Origin: Azospirillum baldaniorum
Lineage (GTDB): Bacteria > Pseudomonadota > Alphaproteobacteria > Azospirillales > Azospirillaceae
DNA length: 64,000 nucleotides
Direction of reading: 5' to 3'
NCBI RefSeq assembly: GCF_003119195.2
Contig: NZ_CP022260.1
Coordinates: 341,501 to 405,500, forward strand
Below, piece by piece: positions 16,649-25,224 of this stretch (position 1 is the first letter of the stretch; every line of letters starts with the position of its first letter). The position numbers and the translations under genes are program-made. The notes beneath the pieces are model-generated. The model made no database searches. It was not told where the DNA came from and saw only the letters and a program-made list of their open reading frames with translations.

Positions 16649-18229
16649 ATGCCGACCACGCCCGACGACCTTCCGAGCGGCGCCCCCGACGTCGCGGCGC
16701 TGGAGCGGCGGTTGCGGGCCGCTCCCGACGATCTCGCGGCGACGCAGGAGTTGGCGGGGCTGCTGTTCCAGGCCGGCCGCGCGGTTGACGCCGAGCCTCA
16801 CGCCCGCAACGCGGTCCGGCTGGCGCCGGAGGACGCGCGCTCCCACACGCTGATGGCGCTGGTGCTGGCCGACACCCACCGGCCCCAGGCCGCCGAGTTC
16901 CATTACCGCCGGGCGCTGGCCCTGGCGCCGCCGGACGCCGCGACGGTCGCCAACCTTGCCTGGAGCCTGACCCGGCAGGGCCGGCTGGAAGAGGCGCGGC
17001 GGACCTACCGCCGGGCCGCGGCGCTGCATCCGTCCATCGCCCTGACGTGGCACGGCTGGGCGCAGACCGAGGAGGCCGCCCGCGATCTTCCCGCCGCGCG
17101 ACGGCTGGTGGACCGCGCCCGGCGGCTCGACCCTGGCCACCGTGGCGCCGACACCTTCGCGGCGGCTCTGCTGGCCCGGCAAGGAGAGGAAGAGAGGGCG
17201 CTTGCCGTTCTGGACGCCTCGGCCGCCCGCCATGGCGGCCCCGACCCCGACGCGCTGCTTGAGGCGGGGCGCATCCTCGACCGGCTGAGCCGGCACGACG
17301 AGGCCTTCGCTGCCTTCGCCGCCGGCAAGGCGCTGCTGCGGCAGGCCGGGCGCCGCTACGGCGAGGAGGAGGCGGTGGACCTCATCGCGCGCCTCGCCGC
17401 CTTCTTCGTGGCGCCGCGCCTGCGCCTGATGCCGCGGCCCGCCACGCCCGCCGCCGGACCGCAGCCGGTCTTCATCGCGGGCGCCCCGCGCTCCGGCACC
17501 ACGCTGGTCGAGCAGATCCTGTCCAGCCATCCGACCATCGCCGCGGGGGACGAACTGCCTTCGCTCGGCGCGGTGGTCCGGGCGCTGCCACAGACGCTGG
17601 GCAGCCCGCTCGGCTATCCGGAAGCGCTGTCGGAGCTGTGGATGGGCGACCAGCGCGACGGGCTGGAGCGGCTGCGCAACGCCTACCTGCGCCAAGCCCG
17701 CAAGCTGGTTCCGGTCAAGCCCGGCCACACGCTGTTCACCGACAAGATGCCTTTCAACGAGACGCATCTCGGTTTGATCGCGCTGATGTTCCCCTCGGCA
17801 CCGGTGGTGCATGTGCTGCGCCATCCGCTGGACGTCGTGCTGTCGATGATGGGCACCAACCTGACCCACGGCTTCCATTGCGCCAACGATGTCGAGACCG
17901 CGGCGCGCCATGTCCTTCTGGTGTTCGATCTGGTGGAGCATTACCGGCGGGAGATGCCGCTGCGCTACCTGCCGCTGCGCTACGAGGATCTGGTGCGGGA
18001 GCCGGAGCCGGCGGTGCGGCGCTTGCTGGGCTTCCTCGGGCTGGGCTTCGACCGGCGCTGCCTGCGCTTCGAAGAGAACCGGCGCCACGCCCGCACGCCC
18101 AGCCACGCCCAGGTCGCGGAAAAGCTCTACAGCCGCTCCATCGACCGTCACCGCGCCTACAGGACCCATCTGAAGCCGGCGATCCCGATCCTGGAGCCGG
18201 TCATTCTCGGGCTGGGCTACAGCCTGTAG
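16649..18229 (+). CDS. TPR-repeat sulfotransferase
   Basis: 526 residues. The first 250 are tetratricopeptide repeats (for example DAATVANLAWSLTRQGRLEEARRTYRRA, read in two parts). The C-terminal half is a sulfotransferase domain: FIAGAPRSGTTLVEQILSSHP is the 5'-phosphosulfate loop, and VVHVLRHPLDVVLS with the Arg-His-Pro triplet is the 3'-phosphate site. It should transfer sulfate from PAPS to an unknown acceptor, perhaps a surface glycan or protein held by the TPR part. It is followed 1 base later by a TPR glycosyltransferase-like gene, suggesting a common pathway. Confidence 0.85.
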   Translation: MPTTPDDLPSGAPDVAALERRLRAAPDDLAATQELAGLLFQAGRAVDAEPHARNAVRLAPEDARSHTLMALVLADTHRPQAAEFHYRRALALAPPDAATVANLAWSLTRQGRLEEARRTYRRAAALHPSIALTWHGWAQTEEAARDLPAARRLVDRARRLDPGHRGADTFAAALLARQGEEERALAVLDASAARHGGPDPDALLEAGRILDRLSRHDEAFAAFAAGKALLRQAGRRYGEEEAVDLIARLAAFFVAPRLRLMPRPATPAAGPQPVFIAGAPRSGTTLVEQILSSHPTIAAGDELPSLGAVVRALPQTLGSPLGYPEALSELWMGDQRDGLERLRNAYLRQARKLVPVKPGHTLFTDKMPFNETHLGLIALMFPSAPVVHVLRHPLDVVLSMMGTNLTHGFHCANDVETAARHVLLVFDLVEHYRREMPLRYLPLRYEDLVREPEPAVRRLLGFLGLGFDRRCLRFEENRRHARTPSHAQVAEKLYSRSIDRHRAYRTHLKPAIPILEPVILGLGYSL

Positions 18230-18230
18230 C

Positions 18231-19442
18231 ATGCCCCCCATGCCTCCGTCCGACAGCGACCTCTGCGAAATCCGCCGCCGCGAAGGCCGGCTGGACGAGG
18301 CCGCTGTCCATGGCCGCCGCGCCGTCGCGCTCGATCCCGGCGACGCGGCGGGCTGGTACAATCTGGGTGTGGCGCTCTACGACCGGCTGGAGGTCGCGGC
18401 GTCGATCGCCTGCGAGCGCCGCGCCGTCCGGCTCGCCCCGGATGCGCCGGGGCCGCATTTCGAACTGGCCGAGGGGCTGTTGCTCTCCGCCCAGTGGAAG
18501 GAGGGATGGCGGGAGTATGACTGGCGCTGGCGCCTTCCCGGCGTGCCGCCGCTGATTCCGCCCGCCATTCTGGAGCGGCATGGACACTCCGCCGCACGGT
18601 CCTGGGATGGCCGCCCCTTGCCCGAGGACACCCTTCTTCTGGTCGCCGACCAGGGCTTCGGCGACACCATCCAATTCGCCCGTTACCTGCCGATGGCGGC
18701 GGCGCTCTGCCGGAATCTCGTGGTCGCCTGCAGCCCGGACATGCGGCCGGTGATCCGGTCCCTTCCCGGCGGATACCGGACGGTCACCGACTGGGAGGAG
18801 GCGCCGCCCTTCGCCGCCCACGCCGCGCTGTCCAGCCTGCCGGGGCTGTTCGGCACGAGGCCCGACAGCGTTCCGCCGCCGCTCCCCGGCCTGCGGGCCG
18901 AGCCGGAGCGGGTGCAGCGCTGGACGGAGCGCCTGGACGGGCTGTTGCCCCGCGGCTACCGCCGCGTCGGGCTGGTCTGGGCGGGGCGCCCGACCCATGG
19001 CAACGACCGCAACCGCTCCCTGCCTCTCGCGCGGCTGGCACCGTTCTTCACGCTGGAGAAGACCGCGCTGGTGTCGCTCCAGAAGGGGCCGGCGCAGGCC
19101 GAGGCCGCCCGCTATTACGGGACGTCGCCGCTGGTCGATCTGGGGCCGGAGCTGGAGAGTTTCGCCGACACCATGGCGGTGCTGGGGCAGCTCGACCACG
19201 TCGTCTGCGTGGACACGGCGGTCGCCCATCTGGCCGGGGCGATGGGGCACCCGACCGCGGTCCTGCTGCCTTACGCGCCGGACTGGCGCTGGCTGCTCGG
19301 CCGCAGCGGCACGCCCTGGTATCCCACCGTCACGCTGCACCGGCAGCCGGCGCCGGGGCGGTGGGAGGAAGCCATCCGCGGTGCCGTCGCCGCGGTGACC
19401 GGAAGCAACATCAGGGCTTCAGGGCGGCCAAGCCGTCGGTGA
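18231..19442 (+). CDS. TPR-containing glycosyltransferase family 9/41-like protein
   Basis: 403 residues. Two to three TPR motifs in the first 90 residues lead to a GT-B-like C-terminal domain: RRVGLVWAGRPTHGNDRNRS, then DHVVCVDTAVAHLAGAMGHP, which matches the nucleotide-sugar-binding half of heptosyltransferase/GT9-related proteins often seen with TPRs. It starts immediately after the sulfotransferase stop. Its 3' end overlaps the convergent IalB-like gene by 32 bases. Acceptor and sugar are unknown. Confidence 0.78.
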   Translation: MPPMPPSDSDLCEIRRREGRLDEAAVHGRRAVALDPGDAAGWYNLGVALYDRLEVAASIACERRAVRLAPDAPGPHFELAEGLLLSAQWKEGWREYDWRWRLPGVPPLIPPAILERHGHSAARSWDGRPLPEDTLLLVADQGFGDTIQFARYLPMAAALCRNLVVACSPDMRPVIRSLPGGYRTVTDWEEAPPFAAHAALSSLPGLFGTRPDSVPPPLPGLRAEPERVQRWTERLDGLLPRGYRRVGLVWAGRPTHGNDRNRSLPLARLAPFFTLEKTALVSLQKGPAQAEAARYYGTSPLVDLGPELESFADTMAVLGQLDHVVCVDTAVAHLAGAMGHPTAVLLPYAPDWRWLLGRSGTPWYPTVTLHRQPAPGRWEEAIRGAVAAVTGSNIRASGRPSRR

Positions 19443-19926
19443 TGCCCTTGGTGGAGAGCGGGAAGGCCACGGCCTGCGTCCCGCCGTAGGGGCGGACGGT
19501 GATCTGCGCCCCTTTGGAGCGGCGCAGCGCGGTCAGGGTTGCCTCGTCCATCGGGGCGTTGGCGAGGCAACCGTCCTGGATGCACTGCTGGTAGGTCAGC
19601 GGCAGCGGCTTGCCGTCGTCGATGGTCAGGGCCGCCCCGGCGCGCAGGTCGACGCCCAGCGGCAGGATCACCACCATCACCCCCTTGCCGTCGGGGGCGA
19701 AGTAGCCCACCGACGCTTTGAGGATGCGGGTCGCCTGCTTCGCCTCCTTGTTCTCCATCACGCGGGTCTGCGACAGGAAGCAGCGCGGCTTGCCGTCCGG
19801 GGGCGTCTCGCATTCGGTCTGCCAGTCGCCGAAGGTCTTGCCCGGCTCCACCGCCCCGGCGGGAGTTCCGCCCGCGATGAGGAGGGGGAGCGCCGCCAGC
19901 GCCCCCGTGATGATGGCCTTGCGCAT
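19411..19926 (-). CDS. Invasion-associated locus B (IalB)-like periplasmic protein
   Basis: 171 residues with a Sec signal peptide (AIITGALAALPLLIAGG, cut after GAVA-type residues). FGDWQTECETPPDGKPRCFLSQ and the later CIQDGC give the paired cysteines of the IalB family. The ATG at 19926 is preferred because AGGAG lies 10 bases upstream; an ATG at 19935 sits almost on that site. It begins 14 bases after the autotransporter stop and is probably co-transcribed with it. Its function in free-living bacteria is unclear; a role in envelope stability or assisting the autotransporter is possible. Confidence 0.8.
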   Translation of the reverse strand: MRKAIITGALAALPLLIAGGTPAGAVEPGKTFGDWQTECETPPDGKPRCFLSQTRVMENKEAKQATRILKASVGYFAPDGKGVMVVILPLGVDLRAGAALTIDDGKPLPLTYQQCIQDGCLANAPMDEATLTALRRSKGAQITVRPYGGTQAVAFPLSTKGITDGLAALKP

Positions 19927-19940
19927 CGCCGTCATGCTCC

Positions 19941-22900
19941 TCACAGCTTCCATTTCAGGCCGGCGGTCGCCGACACCGTGTTCTCGCGGGCGCGGATCGC
20001 GTCCTGAACGCCGATGGTGGCGGTCAGCCGGTCGTCCAGTGCCACGCCCAGCCCGGCGCCGATCACCAGGGCGTCGCGGCCCGGCTTGCTGGCGTCGGCG
20101 GTGAAGGCCACCCCGCCCAGACGGTTGGTGGTGGAGGCCGTGGCGTCGGCGAAGTCGTGCTCCCACGCCAGGGCGGCGTCGGGCAGCAGGCGCCAGCCGC
20201 CGACCGTCACGCTGGTGCCGGCGCGCACGCCGACGGCGCTGCGCAGGCTGGTCCAGCCCGCCGCCTCGACGTCCAGCGCCACGCCGCCGCCGGACTCGCG
20301 GAACGCCTCGCGGGTGATGCGGTCGAAGCGCAGGCCAGCCCGCGGCTCGATCCACGCGCTGTCCGACCCGGCGAAGGCCATGCGGTGCCCGGCGGCGATC
20401 TCGGCGGAGAAATCATGGCCGTTCGCGCTGCCGCTGGCGCCCTGGCCCAGCGTGCCGAAGGCGATGCCGCGCGAGGCGTCGTAGTTGGCGTAGCCGTAGC
20501 CGATGGCGCCTTCGACGAAGGGGCTGTCGGCCGTGCCGCGCAGGCTCCAGGAGCCGTAGAGGGTCGCCTGATAGCTGTCCACGTCGGCCTTGCCCAGCCC
20601 GTCGCGCGAGGTGACGCGGTTGCGCAGGTAGCCGAGCGCCACACCGCCGCTCACGCCGTTCTCGTAGCTGTGGTCGGCGCCGAGCAGGAAGCCGCCGATC
20701 CGCTCGGTGGTGCCGGCGGCGTTTCCGTCCGAGCCGGTCCGGCTGTAGGCCGCCAGCGGCTGGCCCCACACGCCGCCCGAGCCACGGGTCTCGCCCGTCT
20801 CGCCGACGGCACGCGTGCCGTTGCCACCACCGGCCAGCCGGACGCCGGAGGACGCGGCCTCACCGCCGCGGAGCGCCGACAGGCGGCTTTCCACCGCGCT
20901 GCCGAACAGGCGGCGGTTGGTGCGGTCGGCGGCCAGCGTGTCGGCGTGCAGCTTGCCCGAGAGCTGGTCGAGCGCCCCGGCGATGCCGCTGCCCGGCAGG
21001 CCATAGAGGCCGCTGAACAGCGGGGCGGCGACGCCCTCCAGCCGCGCCCCGGCGGCCGGACGAAGCGCGTCCACCGCCGCGCCGGCGGCCTGCTGGTTGC
21101 GGGTGCCGCCGCGCACCGCGTAGTTCGTCGGCGTGACCACCAGCCGGACGGTGTTGGCGCCGTACAGCGTGTCGAAGCGGGTGCCGGCCGGCAGGCCCGC
21201 CGCCGGCTGGGTCACCGCGGCGAAGCTGCCGGACACCCCGCCGTCCGCCTGGACGATGGTGAAGCTCTGCCCCAGCGTGGCGGTGTAGGCGTTGGTGGCG
21301 TCGCCGCTGATGCCGCGCAGCACCGGAGCCAGCGTGCCGCCGGCAGTGAAGGACGCTGTCTCGACGCGGATTTGATCGTGGCGGCCGGCACCGTTGCCGG
21401 CGGTCGGGCCGTCGATCTCGGCGCGCAGCACGCTGGTGCCGGTCAGCGTCACGGCGGACTGGAAGGTCAGCACGCCGGGGGAATTGCCGGGCGACAGGGT
21501 GCCGGACAGCACCGCCGGCCCGACGACCACGCCATGCCCGCCGAACGTCGATCCGGCGCTGGTGGTGAGCGATCCGGCGACGAAGCCGTCGACGGTGGCC
21601 GCGGCACCGTTCCCCAGGGTGACCGCGCCGGTGGTCCCGGTGGCGGCCACGGTGATGGTGCCCTCGCCGACGGTGACCGGGGCCATGACGACGCCGGCCA
21701 GGGTGGCGCTGCCGCCGGAGGTGACGGTGACCGCCCCGTTGACCGCGCCGTTGGCGGCGACGGTCAGGGTGCCGCCCTGCACCGCCAGCGTGCCACCGAC
21801 GCCGCCGCCCTCGACCACGGTCATGGCGCCGCCGCGCGCCACCGTCACCGGAACGGCGACCACGCCGCCGACCGTGGCGCTGCCGCCATTGTTCAGGGCG
21901 AGCGTGCCGCCCGCCACCACGCCGCTCTTGGCGACGGTCAGGGCCGCGCCGTCGCCGACCGACAGGCCGCCGGCGTTGGCGAGCTGCCCGGAGACGACCA
22001 CCGTGCCGGGGCCGGACGCGGCCAGCGCGCCGTTGCCGCTGACCGAGCCCGCCAGCGTGACGGTGCTGCCGTCCGGCGTGATGGTGCCGCCGCGGCTGGT
22101 CACGGTGACCGACTGGCCGACCGTCAGCGGCGAGGCCGGACGCAGCGTGCCGCCGTCGAACGTGACCGAACTGCCCTGGACCGCGCCGTCGCCGTTGGAG
22201 AAGCTGGGGCGGCTGGTGTCGATCACGCCGGTCGCCGGGGGCGTCGGGGTGGGCGTGGGATCGGGGTTCGGTGTCGGGTCAGGATTTGGGTTGGGGGTCG
22301 GATTGGGATTCGGATTCGGATTGGGATTCGGCTCGGGCTCGGGCTCGGGCTCGGGCACGGGCTCGGGTTCGGGTTCCGGCTGTGGGACCACCTTGGTCAG
22401 GGTGAGCTGGATTCGGTTGTTCGCCGTGTCCAGGGTGGCCGTCGGGGTCAGCGTCGTGTCGCTGTTGGTGACGGAGGTGAAGCCGCCGGACACCCCGCCC
22501 GCCGCGGTCAGGATGGTGTAGGTCGTGCTGTCGCCGTAGCCGCCGCCGGTGGAGGTGATGGCCAGCGCGCCGCCCATCGTGGCGGTGCCGGTGACGGCCA
22601 GCTTGCTGGCGGTGCTGGAGGTCGTCCGGATCGCCAGCGTGCTTCCGCTCTGCTGCGTGTAGTTTCCGGTGACGGTCAGCGTGCCGGGGGTGCCGGTGGC
22701 ACCGGGGGTCAGGGTGGTGCCCGATGGGCTGGTCACGTTGCCGACGACGGTTCCCGTCCCGGTGAGCGCCGTGCCGCCGGCCAGCTGGAGCGCCGTGGTG
22801 AGGGTACCGTCGACGCGCAAGGTCCCGCTCTGGACGTCCGTCGTGGCGGCGGAACTCGCGCCGCCCAGCGTCCAGGCCGTTCCGTTCAGGGTCAAGGTGG

Positions 22901-23780
22901 TGATGCCGGACACCGGTCCCGCGATGGAGCCGCTTCCCTCCAGGTTCAGCGAGTGGGTGCCGCTCAAGGCCGTGATGCCGCCGATCACCACGCTGGCGTC
23001 CTTCAGCGTGATCGTGCCGCTGCCTTGCCCCGCGAAGGTCCGGATCGCGCTGAAGCCGGAACCGGCCACGATCGTTCCGTGATTGACGATGGTCGTGGGG
23101 CCGTTGGTGGCAATCGCGTCGGTGGTCGAGATGATCGTGCCGTAATTGACGACCGAACTGGCGCTTATCGCGTTGATCCGGATGGCGGGATAATTGATCT
23201 GCTGGAATTCCGTCGCCGGCCGCACGCTCTTGATGAGCGCCGTGCTGTTGCTCGGCGAGCCGTTCGTGATGTCGGCGGAATGCTTGATCTCGATGGCGGA
23301 CCAGTTGCCGATGATGGTCCCGGTGTTCTGGACGACGGATTTGATGCCGCCCGCCGAGTTCTCGATGAGGATGCCCATGAAGGTGTTGGGCACGCTGATC
23401 AGCCCGGAATTGATGATCGTGCCGTAGCTGTGCGCGTAGATGCCGTCGGCCTGGCTGTAGTTCGTCGGCTCCGAGATCTTGATGGTGCCCTGGTTGGTCA
23501 GGGTCCATCCAGCGCTCGACTGAACCCAGACGCCGGTGGCCAGAGGATACTGGACCGATGGGCCGGTGTCGTCCACGCCGCCCGTGCTGGTGATCAGGAT
23601 GTTGCCGGCGGTCGGGTAGAAGCTCTCGGTCGTCTTGACCGTCGACAGAGTCTCGATCGGTGCCGCGTTCGCGGCGAGCGACACGCCAAGCGCGAGGGGG
23701 GCGGCGACCATCGCTGGGAGGCGTCCGCCCGACATGAGGCTTCGGCGGATCGTCTCAAGGGGGGACATCGACGGCGGCAT
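19941..23780 (-). CDS. Type V autotransporter with beta-helix passenger
   Basis: 1279 residues from ATG 23780, preceded by AAGGTGAG; upstream in-frame ATGs lack a ribosome site. A signal peptide (LPAMVAAPLALGVSLAANAA) is followed by a passenger rich in beta-helix repeats and a PATR-like element (LNGTAWTLGGASSAATTDV, GSGTLRVDG-type). A Pro-rich linker of Glu-Pro, Asn-Pro and Asp-Pro repeats (about residues 460-520) separates two passenger halves. The last 280 residues are the autotransporter beta-barrel, beginning near GGVWGQPLAAYSRTG and ending GLKWKL. It would be inserted in the outer membrane and display an adhesin-like passenger. IalB-like gene downstream. Confidence 0.9.
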   Translation of the reverse strand: MPPSMSPLETIRRSLMSGGRLPAMVAAPLALGVSLAANAAPIETLSTVKTTESFYPTAGNILITSTGGVDDTGPSVQYPLATGVWVQSSAGWTLTNQGTIKISEPTNYSQADGIYAHSYGTIINSGLISVPNTFMGILIENSAGGIKSVVQNTGTIIGNWSAIEIKHSADITNGSPSNSTALIKSVRPATEFQQINYPAIRINAISASSVVNYGTIISTTDAIATNGPTTIVNHGTIVAGSGFSAIRTFAGQGSGTITLKDASVVIGGITALSGTHSLNLEGSGSIAGPVSGITTLTLNGTAWTLGGASSAATTDVQSGTLRVDGTLTTALQLAGGTALTGTGTVVGNVTSPSGTTLTPGATGTPGTLTVTGNYTQQSGSTLAIRTTSSTASKLAVTGTATMGGALAITSTGGGYGDSTTYTILTAAGGVSGGFTSVTNSDTTLTPTATLDTANNRIQLTLTKVVPQPEPEPEPVPEPEPEPEPNPNPNPNPNPTPNPNPDPTPNPDPTPTPTPPATGVIDTSRPSFSNGDGAVQGSSVTFDGGTLRPASPLTVGQSVTVTSRGGTITPDGSTVTLAGSVSGNGALAASGPGTVVVSGQLANAGGLSVGDGAALTVAKSGVVAGGTLALNNGGSATVGGVVAVPVTVARGGAMTVVEGGGVGGTLAVQGGTLTVAANGAVNGAVTVTSGGSATLAGVVMAPVTVGEGTITVAATGTTGAVTLGNGAAATVDGFVAGSLTTSAGSTFGGHGVVVGPAVLSGTLSPGNSPGVLTFQSAVTLTGTSVLRAEIDGPTAGNGAGRHDQIRVETASFTAGGTLAPVLRGISGDATNAYTATLGQSFTIVQADGGVSGSFAAVTQPAAGLPAGTRFDTLYGANTVRLVVTPTNYAVRGGTRNQQAAGAAVDALRPAAGARLEGVAAPLFSGLYGLPGSGIAGALDQLSGKLHADTLAADRTNRRLFGSAVESRLSALRGGEAASSGVRLAGGGNGTRAVGETGETRGSGGVWGQPLAAYSRTGSDGNAAGTTERIGGFLLGADHSYENGVSGGVALGYLRNRVTSRDGLGKADVDSYQATLYGSWSLRGTADSPFVEGAIGYGYANYDASRGIAFGTLGQGASGSANGHDFSAEIAAGHRMAFAGSDSAWIEPRAGLRFDRITREAFRESGGGVALDVEAAGWTSLRSAVGVRAGTSVTVGGWRLLPDAALAWEHDFADATASTTNRLGGVAFTADASKPGRDALVIGAGLGVALDDRLTATIGVQDAIRARENTVSATAGLKWKL
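22291..22377 (-). repeat. Hexanucleotide microsatellite encoding the autotransporter Pro linker
   Basis: Runs of GGATTC/GGATTG and GGGCTC hexamers on the plus strand encode (Asn-Pro)n and (Glu-Pro)n on the minus strand. The 6-base unit keeps the reading frame when copies are gained or lost, so the linker length can vary without inactivating the gene. Confidence 0.8.
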
Positions 23781-24230
23781 GGGCGACTCACCTTGCGAGC
23801 GGGGCGTAAGCGTTACGACCAATGGTTTACACCATCCGATCATAACGGGCATCTCGCATTGTCGCCAAGACAAAATATACAAACGTATGGGAATTTGAAA
23901 TTTAATTTTTATCTAATCTTGCAAATTGCGCAGAAAAAGAGGCCATGAATTTATGGATACTTGCACAATGAACGGTGAAAGGGGGTCTTGTCCGTTGGGG
24001 GATGCGCAGGTTTAGCCAAACCGTGCGGAATGTTGACGTGTTCTCGATTAACGATTTCGAGAATGGGCTGATTTGAAAATGCAGAAAATTGTCAAAAGCC
24101 GTATTCACATCGGACCGCAGCCCCGTTTCGGCCGTGTCGATGCGGCAAATTACCACGTCGGAGGTTAATGGGCGAAGCGGTGCCGGCCCGGCAGCCGCTC
24201 CGTCCTTACGGGCCGCCGGGCCGGATGCGA
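23781..24230. other. AT-rich intergenic region upstream of the autotransporter
   Basis: About 450 bases with no supported gene. The part 23870-24110 is much richer in A and T than the surroundings and should hold the autotransporter promoter and possibly silencer or regulator sites. Short open frames here have no family likeness. Confidence 0.5.
23839..23868 (-). promoter_or_regulatory. Candidate sigma-70 promoter of the autotransporter-ialB unit
   Basis: On the minus strand TTGGCG (23863-23868), an 18-base spacer, then TATGAT (23839-23844). It predicts a leader of about 50 bases before the ATG at 23780. The -35 match is 4 of 6 and the -10 match 5 of 6; it has not been tested against other candidates in this AT-rich stretch. 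Confidence 0.3.
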
Positions 24231-24656
24231 TCACGCAAGCCGGGCGTTCAGGGTGATCTCCGTGCCGGTCAGCGCCTTGGACACCGGGCAATTCTTCTTC
24301 GCACCCTCGGCCTGCTGCCGAAAGGTCTCGGCGTCGATGCCGGGAATCTCGGCCTCGCAGTCCAGTTCGATCTTCGTGATGGCGAATCCGTCGCCGGCCT
24401 TGTCGAGATGGACGCGGGCGGTGGTGTGCACGCGCGTCGGCGTGTGCCCGGCCTTCGACAGGCCGGCGGACAGCGCCATGGAGAAGCAGCCGGCGTGGGC
24501 GGCGGCGATCAGTTCCTCCGGGTTGGTGCCGGTGCCGTTCTCGAAGCGCGACGGGAAGGAGTAGGCGCCTTCGAACGCGCCGCTGCCCAGCCGCATCGTG
24601 CCGGACCCCTGGGCGAGGTTGCCGCGCCACTCCGCATCCGATTGCCGCACAGCCAT
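24231..24656 (-). CDS. OsmC/Ohr-family peroxiredoxin-like protein
   Basis: 141 residues. The two redox-active cysteines of the family are Cys57 (HAGCFSMAL) and Cys123 (NCPVSKAL), and GTGTNPEELIAAAHA is the conserved lead-in. OsmC proteins reduce organic hydroperoxides in the cytoplasm. This one is close to the OsmC rather than the Ohr branch by the NPEELIAAAHAGC segment. It is a single gene with its own promoter region, divergent from the carrier-protein operon. Confidence 0.9.
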   Translation of the reverse strand: MAVRQSDAEWRGNLAQGSGTMRLGSGAFEGAYSFPSRFENGTGTNPEELIAAAHAGCFSMALSAGLSKAGHTPTRVHTTARVHLDKAGDGFAITKIELDCEAEIPGIDAETFRQQAEGAKKNCPVSKALTGTEITLNARLA

Positions 24657-24756
24657 GGTGATCTCCCGATCCTGTGATTGTTGGATGATCCGCCGCTCAA
24701 GTTAGAACCGACCGGAGCAACGGCAATCGCCACAGGAGTTAAGCAAGAGGAGCGTT

Positions 24757-24772
24757 TGGCACCCGAAAAGCA
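24757..24772 (+). promoter_or_regulatory. Weak sigma-54-like promoter candidate
   Basis: TGGCACCCGAAAAGCA keeps GG and GC separated by 10 bases, as in the -24/-12 consensus, but the -12 box reads AAGCA, not TTGCA. It lies about 108 bases before the carrier-protein start. It may be a chance match. Confidence 0.22.
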
Positions 24773-24879
24773 CCCGGGGCATACGGAAAAGCAGAGGAAG
24801 GCGCAGAACAATTAAGGTTTTGTGGCGTTGTCCCGGCACAGGGAAAGCCAGAGGTTGAATGGGGGTAGGAGGAATGAGC

Positions 24880-25224
24880 ATGCGCCAACCGGATTGGCAG
24901 ATCGCGGCTGGAACGGCGCCACGGGGCGGCGATGCCCAGGCGGTCAGTGCCGCCGACATCCGGGCGCTTCTGGCCGACAGCGGCTGGTTGGCCACCGACG
25001 CTTCCGCCTTGTCCGACGAGGACGATCTCTACGCCGCCGGATTGACCTCCCATGGGTCGGTGAACCTGATGCTGGCGCTGGAGGAGCGCTACGGCGTCGA
25101 GTTCCCGGAACATCTGCTGCGCCGCCGCACCTTCGAGAGCATCGCGGCGATCCGGTCCGCGGTCGCCGGTCTGCTGGACGGCGCCCCGGGCGGGATGGAG
25201 GCCGGCGGGATGGGGGCCGGATGA
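24880..25224 (+). CDS. Acyl/aminoacyl carrier protein
   Basis: 114 residues from ATG 24880, chosen because AGGAGG ends 7 bases upstream; ATGs at 24859 and 24874 are less well placed. A four-helix carrier domain covers residues of about 22-98. The phosphopantetheine site is in DLYAAGLTSHGSVNLML, with Ser57 as the attachment residue. The Thr-Ser-His variant of the usual GxDSL is distinctive for carrier proteins paired with aaRS-like ligases. It overlaps the acyl-CoA dehydrogenase by ATGA. Expected role: holds an amino acid as a thioester after loading by the ligase two genes downstream. Confidence 0.85.
   Translation: MRQPDWQIAAGTAPRGGDAQAVSAADIRALLADSGWLATDASALSDEDDLYAAGLTSHGSVNLMLALEERYGVEFPEHLLRRRTFESIAAIRSAVAGLLDGAPGGMEAGGMGAG

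Noticed and set aside
20157..23948. Plus-strand open frame of about 1,260 codons opposite the autotransporter
   Set aside because: Composition typical of an antisense shadow of GC-rich coding DNA; the minus strand gives signal peptide, passenger and barrel.
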